Numbered from the stretch's first letter, positions 1 through 12,190 are shown. The stretch: DNA of 64,000 nt from Diphasiastrum complanatum (GCA_029204225.1 CM055112.1:25557922-25621921), one strand, 5' to 3'. Numbers and translations are program-made. Notes: generated by a model from the sequence alone, not told the origin.

Positions 1-810
1 ACTTTTGTGAAAAATAATTGCAATATTGTGAATAATTTTATGATTATAGATTGTGAGATTGTGACATGGAACATACTCAAATATAAAGATAATAATTATT
101 ATTGTGAAATGAAGACTACAATTGTTGAAAATCTAAAATCATTCATATTATATAGTCATTAGTAAAATTATAAATCTCGAGTTAAGTCAAGATTGAAATT
201 ATTCAAATCACAAAATAGTTAATGTTGAAATCCAAAATGAAAAAAAAAAAAAAACATTTCAATTACTAAACAACATTGTAAAGTTAGAAAATGATGTTTA
301 TGCATTGTTATTCATGGTCATTTATCATGTCAAATATTAACAAATATTAAAACACCACATTAATGGCAAGGCCTTTGTGGTATGCTGCATCATTCTTGTT
401 TTATTTAAAATTCTAAAAATAATTAGTTTGGCTCCAAGATTTGATACATTCTTTGAGTGGCCCATGATAAAGTTTTAAGAAATACAAAAATCACACAAGT
501 ATTTCTTAATCATTATTAAATTCTTATACATATCAAAATGTACAAACTTAACATAATTTTTGATATTGATTATTGCATCACCCTAATTTATTGCGTTTTC
601 TAGAACTTGATTTTTTCGGAATCTTGTATTATGAAGCTCGTTGGTAAAATATTACAAGTTTACATTAATAACGAATTCTATTGACTTAATAAAGCTACAC
701 AACATAATCTTTATTAAGGCTACATACTCTACTATAGAAGAATTCCAAACAATGACCCAAAGTTTGAATCAATTGAAATCCTATGTAAAAAGGATAACTA
801 GATATATTTT
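1..810 (+). repeat. AT-rich dispersed repeat R1, copy 1 (cut by window start)
   Basis: Very AT-rich, non-coding DNA that recurs at about 24685-25635 and, split in two, at about 25980-26480 plus 30670-31863. Long stretches match between copies, for example the run beginning acttttgtga at position 1, near 25005 and near 30880, and the shared right part ending aggataactagatata. The right edge at about 810 is where similarity to copy 3 stops. I see no terminal inverted repeats, protein domain or tRNA-like head, so the class is unknown. It could be the non-coding part of a larger element or a MITE-like family. Confidence 0.7.
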
Positions 811-871
811 AAGGGTTTGTATAGAAATTTGAGCCTTCATGAAAAAAACAAATTGAGCCTTCGCCATATAG

Positions 872-906
872 AATTGTAGGCTTTTGGCCTATGAAAGCCT
901 ACAATT
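872..906. other. Perfect 13-bp hairpin
   Basis: Positions 872-884 (aattgtaggcttt) and 894-906 (aaagcctacaatt) are exact reverse complements around a 9-base loop. It lies in a gene-free stretch (811-1082) between repeat R1 and the (CT)n tract. It could be a folded transcript element, a short inverted repeat from an excised transposon, or chance. No terminator role is implied in a plant nuclear setting. Confidence 0.5.
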
Positions 907-1080
907 TTTATTTTAATAGGCTTTGTGTTAGGTTGAAAGAAAACTTTTCTCCAAACACTATTGCCATCAGAAAATCATCAGTCGTCGATACAAAACCATA
1001 GAAGTTTGTATGTTTTAGTACAAATACCGAACGGGACCTTTAACATACTAATGATGGTTCTTTCTCAGTTTTAATATAGC

Positions 1081-1739
<659 letters not shown>

Positions 1740-2040
1740 ATTTGTTGATTGTTTATTTACAAGTTCATCGTCATCAAGATCTTCTCCATTTTCAGTAGAA
1801 CAGCTACACGTTTTTTGCAATTAAATGCTTGATGGCCTTTTGCATTGCAACAATAATACCTTAAACTTTTCTTCATGATCTGGGTAGATTGCGTATCTAG
1901 AGATTCAATACTTCTCGAATTTTCTCTAGCATCACTATAACTCCATGGTTTTTTTTTTGTGAAATTTCTTCTTGCCACCCGTAAAGAGGGCATGTTCTAC
2001 ATCACTAGACTTGCAATCAATTCCTACTGAAGAAGAATCA
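1740..2040 (-). mobile_element. Copia-type gag fragment with zinc knuckle (antisense fossil)
   Basis: The minus-strand translation carries a CCHC-type zinc knuckle (CCNAKGHQAFNC) preceded by a basic stretch containing KKPWSYSDARE. This is typical of Ty1/copia gag. The same region, KKPWSYSNARE, is encoded antisense at 52530-52620 with more of the gag upstream, so both come from one family. This is a short broken fragment without LTRs of its own. Confidence 0.75.
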
Positions 2041-2240
2041 CACTAGTGGAACTGCGGATCGGCACCCTCGGCTTTTTTGCAAAATCCCAAAGAGAGAGAA
2101 AATGCTGAAGGTCATCCATTTTTCAACGAGAAACTTTCCCAGCCACTTTTTGAAATTTGCGAAGTGAAAGAAAACCGCTTCACGTAAAATGTGAAGTGAG
2201 AGAATTTGCGACGTCCTTCTCCACGTCAACATTTCTGATT

Positions 2241-2941
2241 CATTGACTATATGTACTATGTAAAGTTGTCACAAAAGCCATATACTTCCAAGTACAACAG
2301 CTTATCTAATTAGGTGACAAACATTCAATGTAGTTAATACATGGATGAAATCCAAAAATAGATTATCCAAGCACAGATTATTCGAGTCGTTCTGTCCATG
2401 AGAGGTATTATTTGAGCCTCCCAGTTACGCTGCCATTGTTTGTTGTAATTGTTATTTTATTATGCTTTAGTGTAATATAGCAGCAGCTCATTTTTATCTG
2501 TGCACAATGTAGATGAATGCTTGCTGTAATTGAATGCACTTTCATTGTTGTTTGATCGCGCTTGTATACTCACTCTGATAAGAACACAGATGTCTATGAC
2601 TCATCAGTTTTTGATCCTATGATGGTTGTCTTTGATGCATGAGGAACTCACAATATCACATTGTTCTTCCATTTATTTCAGAACTTTACTTGTCATTGAA
2701 TCTAATTTCAGTAGTACCACCATCTCTAATCTCTTCGGTGGACTGAACTCTTGTTTTAGAGTATGAATTAATTTTTAAGATCATGTTGGGCAATTAGAAC
2801 GCATAAAGTTGTGATTATATTTTAGCATAGGTTGTCTATTAGACTGTTTTTGGACCTAGCAGCCAATTAGAACGGGAGACCTATTCCACAATATTCCTGT
2901 TCTCTTCTCCATTCTCGTTCTTCCTATCTCCCTTGCCCCAT
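2241..2941 (+). repeat. Element A 5' LTR remnant
   Basis: Runs to the ca just before the primer-binding site. Positions 2282-2941 match 11582-12190 and the bases just left of B. At 2321-2340 it preserves the uninterrupted form of the site into which B inserted in the 3' LTR. A related module at 2045-2235 (ggcaccctcggct, then ccactttttgaaatttgcga) recurs at 5088-5215 in the 3' LTR. Confidence 0.7.
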
Positions 2942-3179
2942 CAGATTGGTATCAGAGCGTAGCTCAAATAAATCGAGAGATTAAGTCTGTTGTACTTGTA
3001 TATTGTTATCATGTCTCATATAGGTAGCTCTTCATCTTCATCACTCAGTGATGCTAGAGTCATTGAAAAGTTCAATGGTTCTAACTTGTACATCTGGAAG
3101 TTAAAAACTTAGATTGATGTTGATAGATAGAGATCTTTGCAATGTAGTAGAAGGTCAACTCTGATGGTTCCATTGCCAA

Positions 3180-4498
3180 ATGGAAAGCACGGCTGGTGGC
3201 TAAAGAATTTACTCAAGTCCAAGGAGTGGATTATCAAGAAATTCTCACTCTTGTCATCAAAATGCAGTCAATCAGGACTCTGATTGCGTTAGCAACTGTG
3301 GAAGACCTCAAAATGCACCAAATGGATGTCAAGACAACATTCTTCAATGGCAATGTCGAAGAGGAAGTGTACACCTTCCAACCGGAAGGATTCGAAGTCA
3401 AAGGGCAAGAGCACAAAGTGTGCAAGCTACAGAAAGCAATCTACAGTCTGAAATAGGCTGCAAGGGCTGTAAAGTTGACTGTAAAGTTTATTCAAAGCAT
3501 ATAGGCACCAATTCAGATCACATCACTCTTTACGTAGATGATGCATTTATTCTTTCTAACGATACTTCTCTACTACACACTACTAAGAGTGATCTGTCGA
3601 AGGAATTTGCCATGACTGATTTAAAAGTTGTTCATTCTTTGGTAGGAATTCATATTACTAGAGATAAACTTCTGAAGAAGATCTATCTTAGCCAGCAGGC
3701 AAATCTATAAGGCATGTTAGAAAAATTTCATATGTCTGATTGCAAACCAATAGATACACCAATGGATCCAAGTATTGTATTGACTAAACCTACTTGTGCT
3801 GATTCTGATAGTGAAGTACTCGACATAGCAAAGTACCCTTATCATTCACTAATAGGATCTTTGATGTATGCAATGTTGTGTACTAGACCAGATTTAGCAT
3901 ACACTCTTAGCACACTAATCCTAGGATCTCTCATTGGAAAGCATTAAAGAGAGTGATGAGATATATTCAGGGAAGTTTAGATCACATTTTATGTTATGAT
4001 GGAAATGCTATCGACCCACTCATCCTGCGAGACTACTTTGACTCAGATTGGAGAGGAACAGTCTCTACCAAAAAATCTACCTTCGGGTTCTATTTCTATT
4101 TGGCAGGGGGACCGATTTTGTGGAACTCAAGGAAGCATAAATCAGTTGCGCTTTCTTCAACAAAGACAGAGTACATCGCAGCATGTCGAGGTTCAAAATA
4201 AGCTATATGGATCAGGTTATTACTTCACGCCTTGCATCACATTCACTTCAATGCTACCACCATTCTGTGTGACAACTTGAGTTATATTTCACTGTCACTG
4301 AATTCCAGATTTCATGGCAAATCCAAGCACATAGAAATCCAGTATCATTTCATTTGGGAGAAAGTTTTCTCAGGGCAAGTGATCCTTCAATACTGCTCCA
4401 CAACAGAAATGGTCGCAGACATCTTCACCAAAGCACTTCATAGGATCAAGCATCAAAAGTTCTTCAACATGTTGAACCTGACGAAGAACCAACCGTGA
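3180..4498 (+). mobile_element. Element A reverse transcriptase and RNase H region (fossil)
   Basis: Successive plus-strand frames show copia pol signatures: an RT stretch with MDVKTTFFNG and QPEGFE, a YVDD-like RT core (LYVDDAFIL) near 3530, and RNase H sequence with SSTKTEYIA near 4155 and the terminal KHIEIQYHF near 4330. Part of the RT is missing. The frame is broken several times, so no protein is expected. Confidence 0.85.
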
Positions 4499-4511
4499 CC
4501 TTAACGGGGAC

Positions 4512-5267
4512 TGTTGGAAATTAAGCCCATAGTTGTCTCCTTGGTGAATGACTAATTTTTATTTCATGATAACTTCCTACATATTTATTGATCATTGATC
4601 TAGGGTCAGGTGAAACCAACTTTGGTTCTACATTTGCTCATCTGATACCTATCGGAAGCATAAACTGAGAAAGCCAATTTATTTGAAAAACGTCTACAAC
4701 GGGCTTCCGACTAATCTCCAGCAAAGGGTAACCAATCCTATCTTAATTTCAAGTTTGGATGTTAAGTTCAATAACTTGAAGTCATTGAAGACTTGGCCAT
4801 CTTTAAGAACTTCCACGAAATTAGCATTCAAAACAAGTTTGCAGAAATACATTACTTTCGCGACAGTCTACAAAAATACTCTAAGTGTTGCGACAGTCTG
4901 TAGAAATGAACTATGTTTTCAACTTTTCGCATTTTCCCGAAATGCAAAACTAGCATAGTTCAACGATTTAAACTATTTTGCAACAGTTCAAAGTTCAACT
5001 ATTTTTTAATACCTTTGGCTTTTCGCAAAAAGACGAAGAGAGAGAAAATTCCCGATTGTCATCCACTTCAAGATTTGAACTGTTTTAGGGCACCTTTGGC
5101 TTTTTCACAAAATTCCGAAGAGAGAGAAAATGTCAAAGGTCGCCTATTTTTCAACGAGGAACATTCCCAGCCACTTTTTGAAATTTGCGAAGTGAGAGAA
5201 ATTTGCGAAGTGCCATATACTTCCAAGTACAATGGCTTACCTAATTAGGTCACAAACATTCAATGTA
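4512..5267 (+). repeat. Element A 3' LTR, left part
   Basis: Begins tgttggaaattaag right after a purine-rich tract (acggggac) that suits a polypurine tract. Contains a fragment (gtctacaacgggcttccg) that recurs at 55905 and the module shared with 2045-2235. It is interrupted at 5267 by element B and resumes at 11582. Confidence 0.7.
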
Positions 5268-6129
5268 TGATAAATTTTACAGTTTTTAGGACAATAATGA
5301 TTGTACTTTACAATCATAGAGAGTTATTGGTTGCTTAATCAATGAATCTATCAAGTTCTACACATTAGATCTTGATCTAGATTCACTACACTTGGATTTA
5401 AGCAAGAGCAATGGATCAACACATCATTTTTTAGTGAGAGCGGCTTCACACGTGTGGAGTACTGTCCACTGTACGGCCTGCACCTGAAACAACAAGTACA
5501 ATGATACTAGATAGCAATCATGCATAAAAATCACAAGACAAATGACTAGAAATCTCACAAAAGTGTAGAGTGCAAAAGTCTCATCTATTTTCTTAGCAAA
5601 ATGATGATCCTTTTATGGATCAAGTACATCCATGAGTCTGGTACAGTCCAGCAGGCCTTCACACGTGTGAAGAGTGCCACATCACTCATATCTATCCATT
5701 TGATCCATCCTTGATCCTTATCCAATAGTTGACCTTCTAGAATATGACTAAAATCCAAAAAGCTAGTCTCCTAGAATATAGGAATATTCCCTACAAAATA
5801 GGATCTAAGGAAAATGGTCAACTCTTATCTTCTAGTACTCTATACACACATGTGAACATCCACTTGCCATGTGGGAGCATTTACTCATGCACATGCAAGG
5901 AAAAGCTAATTTGTAGGTGACTAGTCAACTTGACTAAAAACTAGTCATTTCATGTTCACACTAACTAGAATGATACAAAATCAATTTGGATATATACAAA
6001 CATGAAAAGTACATCCTTTCACACATGGGAACATGCTCCACACGTGTGAAATCATATCATCAACATATTCTAATGTTTGATCAATATTTACATGAACCAA
6101 TGTCAAGTGAGAAGTGACAATTTTCAACA
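5268..6129 (-). repeat. Element B 3' LTR
   Basis: 862 bp, beginning tgataaatttt and ending aattttcaaca on the plus strand, next to the antisense polypurine tract. Nearly identical to 10720-11581. Carries three CACACGTGTG palindromes (near 5448, 5655 and 6034), each with a G-box core. Confidence 0.95.
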
Positions 6130-6142
6130 CTCCTCCTCACTT

Positions 6143-9100
6143 CTAACTTGGCAAATCTAGTGTACATCTATCTACAATTCCAAGAGCATATCTTAACTTA
6201 AAAAATGGATCTTTGGACAATGGTTTGGTTAAGATATCAGCTATGCATTCGGATGATGGTACATGATGTAGTTGCACTTCCTTGGATTGTACCTTCTCCC
6301 TCACAAAGTGGTGAGCTATCTCAATATGCTTTGTTCTAGCATGGAAGATAGGATTTGAAGCAATTTGTTGAGAAGCTTGATTGTCACAAAATATGTAAGG
6401 GATCTCCTCGGCCTCTAGCACATGTAGTTCCATCAAGAGTCTTCTTAGCCATAAGAGCTCTTTGGTTGTTGAAGTCAATGCCTTGTACTCGGCTTCACAA
6501 GAAGATAGTGAGATTGTATCTTGCTTTTTGGAAAGCCAAGATATCACTCCTCCACAAAGAAATGTTGCAAATGCACTAATGGACTTCCTATCCATCTTGT
6601 CACCTGCAAAATCTGAATCCGAGTAGGCTCTCAAGTGCAAGTTAGATCCTTCATAAAGTATACCAAAAAATCTAGTACTAGAAACATATCTAAGTACTCT
6701 CTTGGCACTTTTCCAATGATGAATTAAAGGAGCTTGCATACTTTGACTCAACTTGCTTACACAAAAACTTAAGTCAGGTCTAGTGATGGTTAAATAGATT
6801 AGAGAGCCTATAAGCTTCCTAAAGAGAGTGATGTCCTCAAAGGATGCTTCATCACCTTCATTAGTTGCTTTCACAACATGCTCCATAGGGGTGTCAATCC
6901 CCTTACAATCTTTCATACCAAATCTTTCAAGAATGGAAGTAGCATACTTAGATTGACTTATGAAAGTACAATTGCTACTTCTAGACACTTCTATCCCAAG
7001 TATAAACTTTAGGAAGCCTAGATCTACCATCTTGAACTCACTAGATAAGTCAACTTTTACTTTGCCTATGCCATCATCATCATTTCCTGTCATAATGATG
7101 TCATCAACATAAAGAACCAAAATGATGATCTTTCCTTCATTACATTTGAAATATAAAGAAGGTTCATAAGCACTTAGTACAAAGCCAAGGGAATAGAGAA
7201 AATCATGCAACCTAGAGTACCAAGCTCTAGGTGCTTGCTTCAAGCCATATAGGCTCTTCCTTAAGTAGCACACCTTTTGCTCCTCACCAATCTTGATGAA
7301 GCCCTCGGGTTGCATCATGTAGATTTCCTCTTCTAAGAAGCCATTCAAGAAGGCATTTGTCACATCCATTTGGTAGAGATCCCATTTGAACAAAGTAGCA
7401 ATGCAAATGATTAATCTAATAGTTACAAGCTTAGCTACAGGTGCAAATGTTTCTTCATAATCCAATCCTTTTATTTGAAGAAATCCCTTAGCAACAAGCC
7501 TAGCTTTGTATTTACTAATAGATCCATCTTGATTGTACTTAATTCTATAAATCCACTTACATGCAAGTGGTTTCTTTCCTCTTGGAAGATTTACAAGATT
7601 CCAAGTATGATTTTCTTCTAATGCATCATACTCTACTTGCATTGCATCTCTCCAAACTTTAGATTTACATGCTTCTTCAAAAGATGATGGTTCTTCAATC
7701 AATGTAGCTAAAAAAGAGTAAGAGGTAGAAGATGTAGAGCCTTCCTTTTGCTTTCCCTTGTCCACATAGGTAAGCCTTGAGGGCTCGGCCTTGCTCCTTG
7801 ATGATCTTCTTGGCCCCTTTTGACTTGGATCCAAATCTCCATCCTCGGGTTTGTCATGATCCTCCTCGGGTTTGTCAAGATCCTCCTCGGATTTGTCAAG
7901 ATCTTCAATGCACAATGGGTTAGATCCATTTGACAAGCTCTTAGCAAATTGTGACTCATCAAAAAGTACATCCTTGCTTACCTTTACTTTCTTGGATGTA
8001 GGATCATATATCCTATATCCCTTGCTATTTTCTCCATAGCCAACAAAGATTCCTTTGAAGGAGGTAGCATCTTCTTTCCTTCTAGTCTCCAAAGGAATGT
8101 GTACATAACAAGTACATCCAAAGATCTTAAAATATTTTACATTGGGTTTCTTATCAAACAAGGCTTGATAAGGTGAGATCCCATCTATAGCACTACTAGG
8201 AAGTCTATTACACAAATAATTAGCACATGTTATGGCTTCTCCCCAAAATGAGATGGGAAGTGATGCATCAAGCCTCAAGGACTTTGCACACTCACATAGA
8301 CTCCTATTTTTCCTCTCGGCCACCCCATTTTGTTGAGGGGTGTAGGAACAAGTGTATTGTAACTTAATACCATTGATCTCACAAAAGTCTTTCATTTTAT
8401 TGGAGGTGTACTCTCCTCCATTATCACATCTTAGTGCTTTGATAGAAGTACTAAGTTGTTTCTCTACTAGAGACTTGAACTTAATGAAAGCTTCATAAAC
8501 AAGATTTTTCTTTGATAGTAACTCAATCCATGTGAATCTAGTACAATCATCTATAAAAGTTACATACATCAAGGCACCTCCATTACTTGCATGTGAAAAA
8601 CTATGTACATCAGAATGTATGAGATCCAAGGGAGAGAGAGATCTTGATGAAGATTTCTTGTAAGAAGATTTGTGTGACTTTGCAAGGCCACATGCCTCAC
8701 ACATTTTTCCACACTTCTTGAAAGCTCTTGGTAGGCCGAGAGCTAGTTCCTTGCTTGCCATTGACTCCATAGATTGAAGATTAGGATGGCCTAATCTCTT
8801 ATGCCAAAGCTCCACTTGAGTTAGCTCCTCCCTAGCCAAGTTCACACTTTCACTTGCAACATTAGCATCCAACTTGAAAAGTCTACCTTGCTTAATGCCA
8901 CTAGCTATGCACTTATCATTTTTCAAGATGGAACAAACTCCATTCTTGAAATGTACATCTAGTCCATTGTCCATTAATTGTCCTACACTAAGCAAGTTTC
9001 TTGAAATGGTAGGAACATACAAAACATTATCTAGATCTATCCTTTTAGATGTGCCTAAACAAAGAGGTATAGATCCTATGCCATCTATCTTGCATGCTTG

Positions 9101-10123
9101 ATCACTAGCAGTGTATATTGACTTCTTAGAGTCATTACAAGATAGAAGAGTAGAAAAATAATGCTTGTTAAAGGACATGTGGGAACTAGCCCCACTATCT
9201 ATCCACCATGTGTCTTGACTTGAAGTTGGTGTAGATGCAACCATTAAGGATGTGTTGAATCCATCCTCATATTCTTCCTCTTGAGCAATGTTCCCTTGAT
9301 CTCCTTTGGCTTGTTGATTCTTCTTCAAGTAGCATTCTGAGGAAAAGTGTCCTTTCTTTCCACAAAAGAAACACTTTAGTTTTGCCTTGTTCTTCACTTT
9401 GCCTTTGGAGGTAGATCCTCCATTCTTCATCTCGGCCTCCTTGCCTTGATTTTTCTTGAATGGATTTTGCTTTTTCTTGCCTTTAGATGTAAAGTTAGCT
9501 TTCTCCTCTCCTCCATTAAGTGACATGCTATCCATTCTTGTCTTGAGGTGTAGAAGCCTACTCTCCTCGGCCACAAGAACATTGTGCAACTTTTCAATGG
9601 ATGGAAGAGAGTCTTGAATGGCAAATGATTGGACTAAGTTGGTAAACTCATCACTTAGACCATTCAAAATGATTTGTACTAGTTCTTGATCTTGGATCTT
9701 CTCTCCTATTGCACTTAACTCCTTGTTAAGAGATTTGATCCTAAGAACATACTCTTGTCCACTCTCTCCACTTCCTTTCATGCTTTGGAAAACTTGATTT
9801 CTTAGCATGAGGATTCTTGAAGTATTGTTGGATTCATAAATGCTCTTTAATGAATCCCAAGCCTCTTTGGATGAGGTACAAGAAGACACCTCTTTCAAGA
9901 GGTCATTGCATACATTTAACTTTATGCAATGTAGAGCTAATCTTGCTCTCTTCTTGTATTTGGCTTGTTCTTGGGGAGTTTGAGGCTCTTCCTCTACTCC
10001 TTGAACTATGTCATATAGATCATGGATCACTAGGAGTGATTCCATTCTCACTTTCCAAATGGAATAATTTGTGGAAGTGAGTCTCTCACTTGATTCCATC
10101 AAATATCCACCCATGGATGACAT
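6143..10123 (-). CDS. Copia gag-pol polyprotein of element B, 1326 aa
   Basis: A single ATG-initiated frame of 1326 residues, normal for a complete copia polyprotein. Order of parts: gag with a UBN2-type capsid region (about residues 1-220), a CCHC knuckle (CFFCGKKGHFSSEC, about 250), protease with WWIDSGASSHM (about 304), integrase zinc-binding region (HKRLGHPN to CEAC, about 440-475), integrase core with DNGGEYTS (about 565) and PQQNGVAER, reverse transcriptase with MDVTNAFLNG and YVDDIIM (about 1000), and RNase H with SLSSCEAEYKAL (about 1204) ending near KHIEIAHHF. The polyprotein would form cytoplasmic virus-like particles and copy the element's RNA. No break was seen. Confidence 0.95.
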   Translation of the reverse strand: MSSMGGYLMESSERLTSTNYSIWKVRMESLLVIHDLYDIVQGVEEEPQTPQEQAKYKKRARLALHCIKLNVCNDLLKEVSSCTSSKEAWDSLKSIYESNNTSRILMLRNQVFQSMKGSGESGQEYVLRIKSLNKELSAIGEKIQDQELVQIILNGLSDEFTNLVQSFAIQDSLPSIEKLHNVLVAEESRLLHLKTRMDSMSLNGGEEKANFTSKGKKKQNPFKKNQGKEAEMKNGGSTSKGKVKNKAKLKCFFCGKKGHFSSECYLKKNQQAKGDQGNIAQEEEYEDGFNTSLMVASTPTSSQDTWWIDSGASSHMSFNKHYFSTLLSCNDSKKSIYTASDQACKIDGIGSIPLCLGTSKRIDLDNVLYVPTISRNLLSVGQLMDNGLDVHFKNGVCSILKNDKCIASGIKQGRLFKLDANVASESVNLAREELTQVELWHKRLGHPNLQSMESMASKELALGLPRAFKKCGKMCEACGLAKSHKSSYKKSSSRSLSPLDLIHSDVHSFSHASNGGALMYVTFIDDCTRFTWIELLSKKNLVYEAFIKFKSLVEKQLSTSIKALRCDNGGEYTSNKMKDFCEINGIKLQYTCSYTPQQNGVAERKNRSLCECAKSLRLDASLPISFWGEAITCANYLCNRLPSSAIDGISPYQALFDKKPNVKYFKIFGCTCYVHIPLETRRKEDATSFKGIFVGYGENSKGYRIYDPTSKKVKVSKDVLFDESQFAKSLSNGSNPLCIEDLDKSEEDLDKPEEDHDKPEDGDLDPSQKGPRRSSRSKAEPSRLTYVDKGKQKEGSTSSTSYSFLATLIEEPSSFEEACKSKVWRDAMQVEYDALEENHTWNLVNLPRGKKPLACKWIYRIKYNQDGSISKYKARLVAKGFLQIKGLDYEETFAPVAKLVTIRLIICIATLFKWDLYQMDVTNAFLNGFLEEEIYMMQPEGFIKIGEEQKVCYLRKSLYGLKQAPRAWYSRLHDFLYSLGFVLSAYEPSLYFKCNEGKIIILVLYVDDIIMTGNDDDGIGKVKVDLSSEFKMVDLGFLKFILGIEVSRSSNCTFISQSKYATSILERFGMKDCKGIDTPMEHVVKATNEGDEASFEDITLFRKLIGSLIYLTITRPDLSFCVSKLSQSMQAPLIHHWKSAKRVLRYVSSTRFFGILYEGSNLHLRAYSDSDFAGDKMDRKSISAFATFLCGGVISWLSKKQDTISLSSCEAEYKALTSTTKELLWLRRLLMELHVLEAEEIPYIFCDNQASQQIASNPIFHARTKHIEIAHHFVREKVQSKEVQLHHVPSSECIADILTKPLSKDPFFKLRYALGIVDRCTLDLPS

Positions 10124-10719
10124 TTTAGAATGAATGCTCTTTTAAAAATCACAAAGATTTTTGAATTTTAAAAGATCTATGAAGTGGCCTAAAGCTTACT
10201 AGAATGCCTATAGGCTTGTCTCTATCAAACTAACACACAAGCTTGAATGATACTCAAAGATCTTACCAAAAATTTCTAGCTTTCACTCTCACAAAAAAAA
10301 ATTGCTTTACACTTTTCTTAGAGATTTCACTTCAACTAAGGATCTGAACAAATCAGCCTCTTAGATCTGATCTTAGACTCTAAAAAGAAATGCTTCAATG
10401 ATCCAAAACACTATTTGGTCATAGGCATTAGTTAGAATGAATCTAGATCAATACTATGCTTCAAAAAGCACCAAAAATGAACTAGTATTGTGATTTTGGG
10501 ACCAAAAAACACAAAGTAACTTGAATTGAAAGTTGCTGTACGGTTTCACACGTGTGAAAAGTACATACACAGCCTCCAAGTCGTTTTGATCCAAATGATT
10601 ACAAGCTATCACTCTAGAAGAACTCGCCCTCACTAGTATTGGCCAAAAAACAAATTTTGCCAATGATCTTTACAAGATTTATGATTCAATGATCACTCTC
10701 TTACTTAGCTCTGATACCA
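10124..10719 (-). other. Element B 5' leader and primer-binding site
   Basis: Untranslated leader between the 5' LTR (right side) and the gag ATG, about 0.6 kb. The antisense primer-binding site TGGTATCAGAGC, complementary to initiator methionine tRNA, abuts the LTR. A CACACGTGTG palindrome lies near 10547. The short minus-strand frame at 10454-10663 has no recognisable domain and I do not call it a gene. Confidence 0.8.
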
Positions 10720-11581
10720 TGATAAATTTTACAGTTTTTAGGACAATAATGATTGTACTTTACAATCATAGAGAGTTATTGGTTGCTTAATCAATGAATC
10801 TATCAAGTTCTACACATTAGATCTTGATCTAGATTCACTACACTTGGATTTAAGCAAGAGCAATGGATCAACACATCATTTTTTAGTGAGAGCGGCTTCA
10901 CACGTGTGGAGTACTGTCCACTGTACGGCCTTCACCTGAAACAACAAGTACAATGATACTAGATAGCAATCATGCATAAAAATCACAAGACAAATGACTA
11001 GAAATCTCACAAAAGTGTAGAGTGCAAAAGTCTCATCTATTTTCTTAGCAAAATGATGATCCTTTTATGGATCAAGTACATCCATGAGTCTGGTACAGTC
11101 CAGCAGGCCTTCACACGTGTGAAGAGTGCCACATCACTCATATCTATCCATTTGATCCATCCTTGATCCTTATCCAATAGTTGACCTTCTAGAATATGAC
11201 TAAAATCCAAAAAGCTAGTCTCCTAGAATATAGGAATATTCCCTACAAAATAGGATCTAAGGAAAATGGTCAACTCTTATCTTCTAGTACTCTATACACA
11301 CATGTGAACATCCACTTGCCATGTGGGAGCATTTACTCATGCACATGCAAGGAAAAGCTAATTTGTAGGTGACTAGTCAACTTGACTAAAAACTAGTCAT
11401 TTCATGTTCACACTAACTAGAATGATACAAAATCAATTTGGATATATACAAACATGAAAAGTACATCCTTTCACACATGGGAACATGCTCCACACGTGTG
11501 AAATCATATCATCAACATATTCTAATGTTTGATCAATATTTACATGAACCAATGTCAAGTGAGAAGTGACAATTTTCAACA
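10720..11581 (-). repeat. Element B 5' LTR
   Basis: 862 bp and essentially identical to 5268-6129. As the 5' LTR of an antisense element it would hold the active promoter. I did not assign a TATA box. CACACGTGTG palindromes are conserved in the same places as in the partner LTR. Confidence 0.95.
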
Positions 11582-12190
11582 GTTAATACATGGTTGAAAT
11601 CTATAAATAGATCATCCAAGCACAGATTATTTGAGTTGCTCCGTCCATGAGATGTATCATTTGAGCATCCCAATTATGCCGCCATTTTTTGTTGTAGTTG
11701 TTATTTTATTGTGCTTCAGTCTAATATAGCAGTAGCACATTTTAATCTCTGTACAACGTAGATGAATGCTTGTTGTTATTGAATGCACTTTCATTGTTGT
11801 TTGATCATGCTTGTATACTCACTTTGATCAAAACACGGACGACTACGACTCATCAGTTTTTAATCAAACGATGGCTGTCTTTGACGTCTGAGAAACTCGC
11901 GATATCATACTGCTCTTCCATTTATTTCAGAACTATTCTTTACATTGAATCTGATTTCAGTAGTACCACACACAAACCATCCCTAATCTCTTCGATGGAC
12001 TGTACTCTTGTTTTAGAGTATGAATTGATTTTTAAGATCCTTTTGGGCAATCAGAATGCATAAAGATGTGAATATCTTTTAGCATAAGCTGTCTATTAGA
12101 CTGTTTTTGCACCTAGCAGCCGATTAGAACAAGAAAGCTATTCCACAATATTCTCGCTCTCTTCTCCATTCTCGTTCTTCCTATCTCCCT
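11582..12190 (+). repeat. Element A 3' LTR, right part
   Basis: Continues directly from 5267: the joined flank caatgta plus gttaatac equals the unbroken sequence at 2331-2340 and near 56068. It matches 2332-2937 and ends at cctatctccctt. The last few bases of the LTR are not seen. 12191-12351, to its right, holds no recognisable gene. Confidence 0.75.

Larger units (their letters stand above)
5268..11581 (-). mobile_element. Element B: young, whole-looking Ty1/copia retrotransposon
   Basis: A 6.3-kb antisense copia element with two 862-bp LTRs (5268-6129 and 10720-11581), TG...CA ends, a primer-binding site directly inside the right LTR (antisense TGGTATCAGAGC ending at 10719) and a purine-rich tract (aggaggag, antisense) next to the left LTR. 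One uninterrupted gag-pol frame fills the interior. Reading both LTRs side by side I saw about one difference, so the insertion is very recent. It sits in the 3' LTR of element A. It looks whole. Confidence 0.95.
2041..12190 (+). mobile_element. Element A: old Ty1/copia retrotransposon, split by element B
   Basis: A plus-strand copia fossil. The 5' LTR remnant is at about 2241-2941, with a primer-binding site (tggtatcagagc) at about 2946. The gag start region is near 3010-3170, reverse transcriptase and RNase H sequence is at about 3180-4495, and the 3' LTR begins at 4512 and resumes after B at 11582-12190. The 3' half of the LTR (from gttaatacatgg to cctatctccctt) is present at both ends. 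The interior is far shorter than a whole copia element and lacks most of gag and integrase. It is broken in many places and is old. Confidence 0.8.

Noticed and set aside
2037-2060. cactagtgg as the terminus of a CACTA transposon
   Set aside because: The bases up to cacacta(g/a)tgga belong to antisense gag sequence also present at 52675-52690, so this is a gag edge and no second terminus was found.
2942-2960. tggtatcagagc sites as tRNA gene fragments
   Set aside because: They sit directly inside LTRs and are primer-binding sites. No tRNA cloverleaf could be found.
7708-7971. Second antisense frame inside B with repeated TNPRR
   Set aside because: Alternative frame over the acidic linker of the gag-pol polyprotein, with no independent signature.
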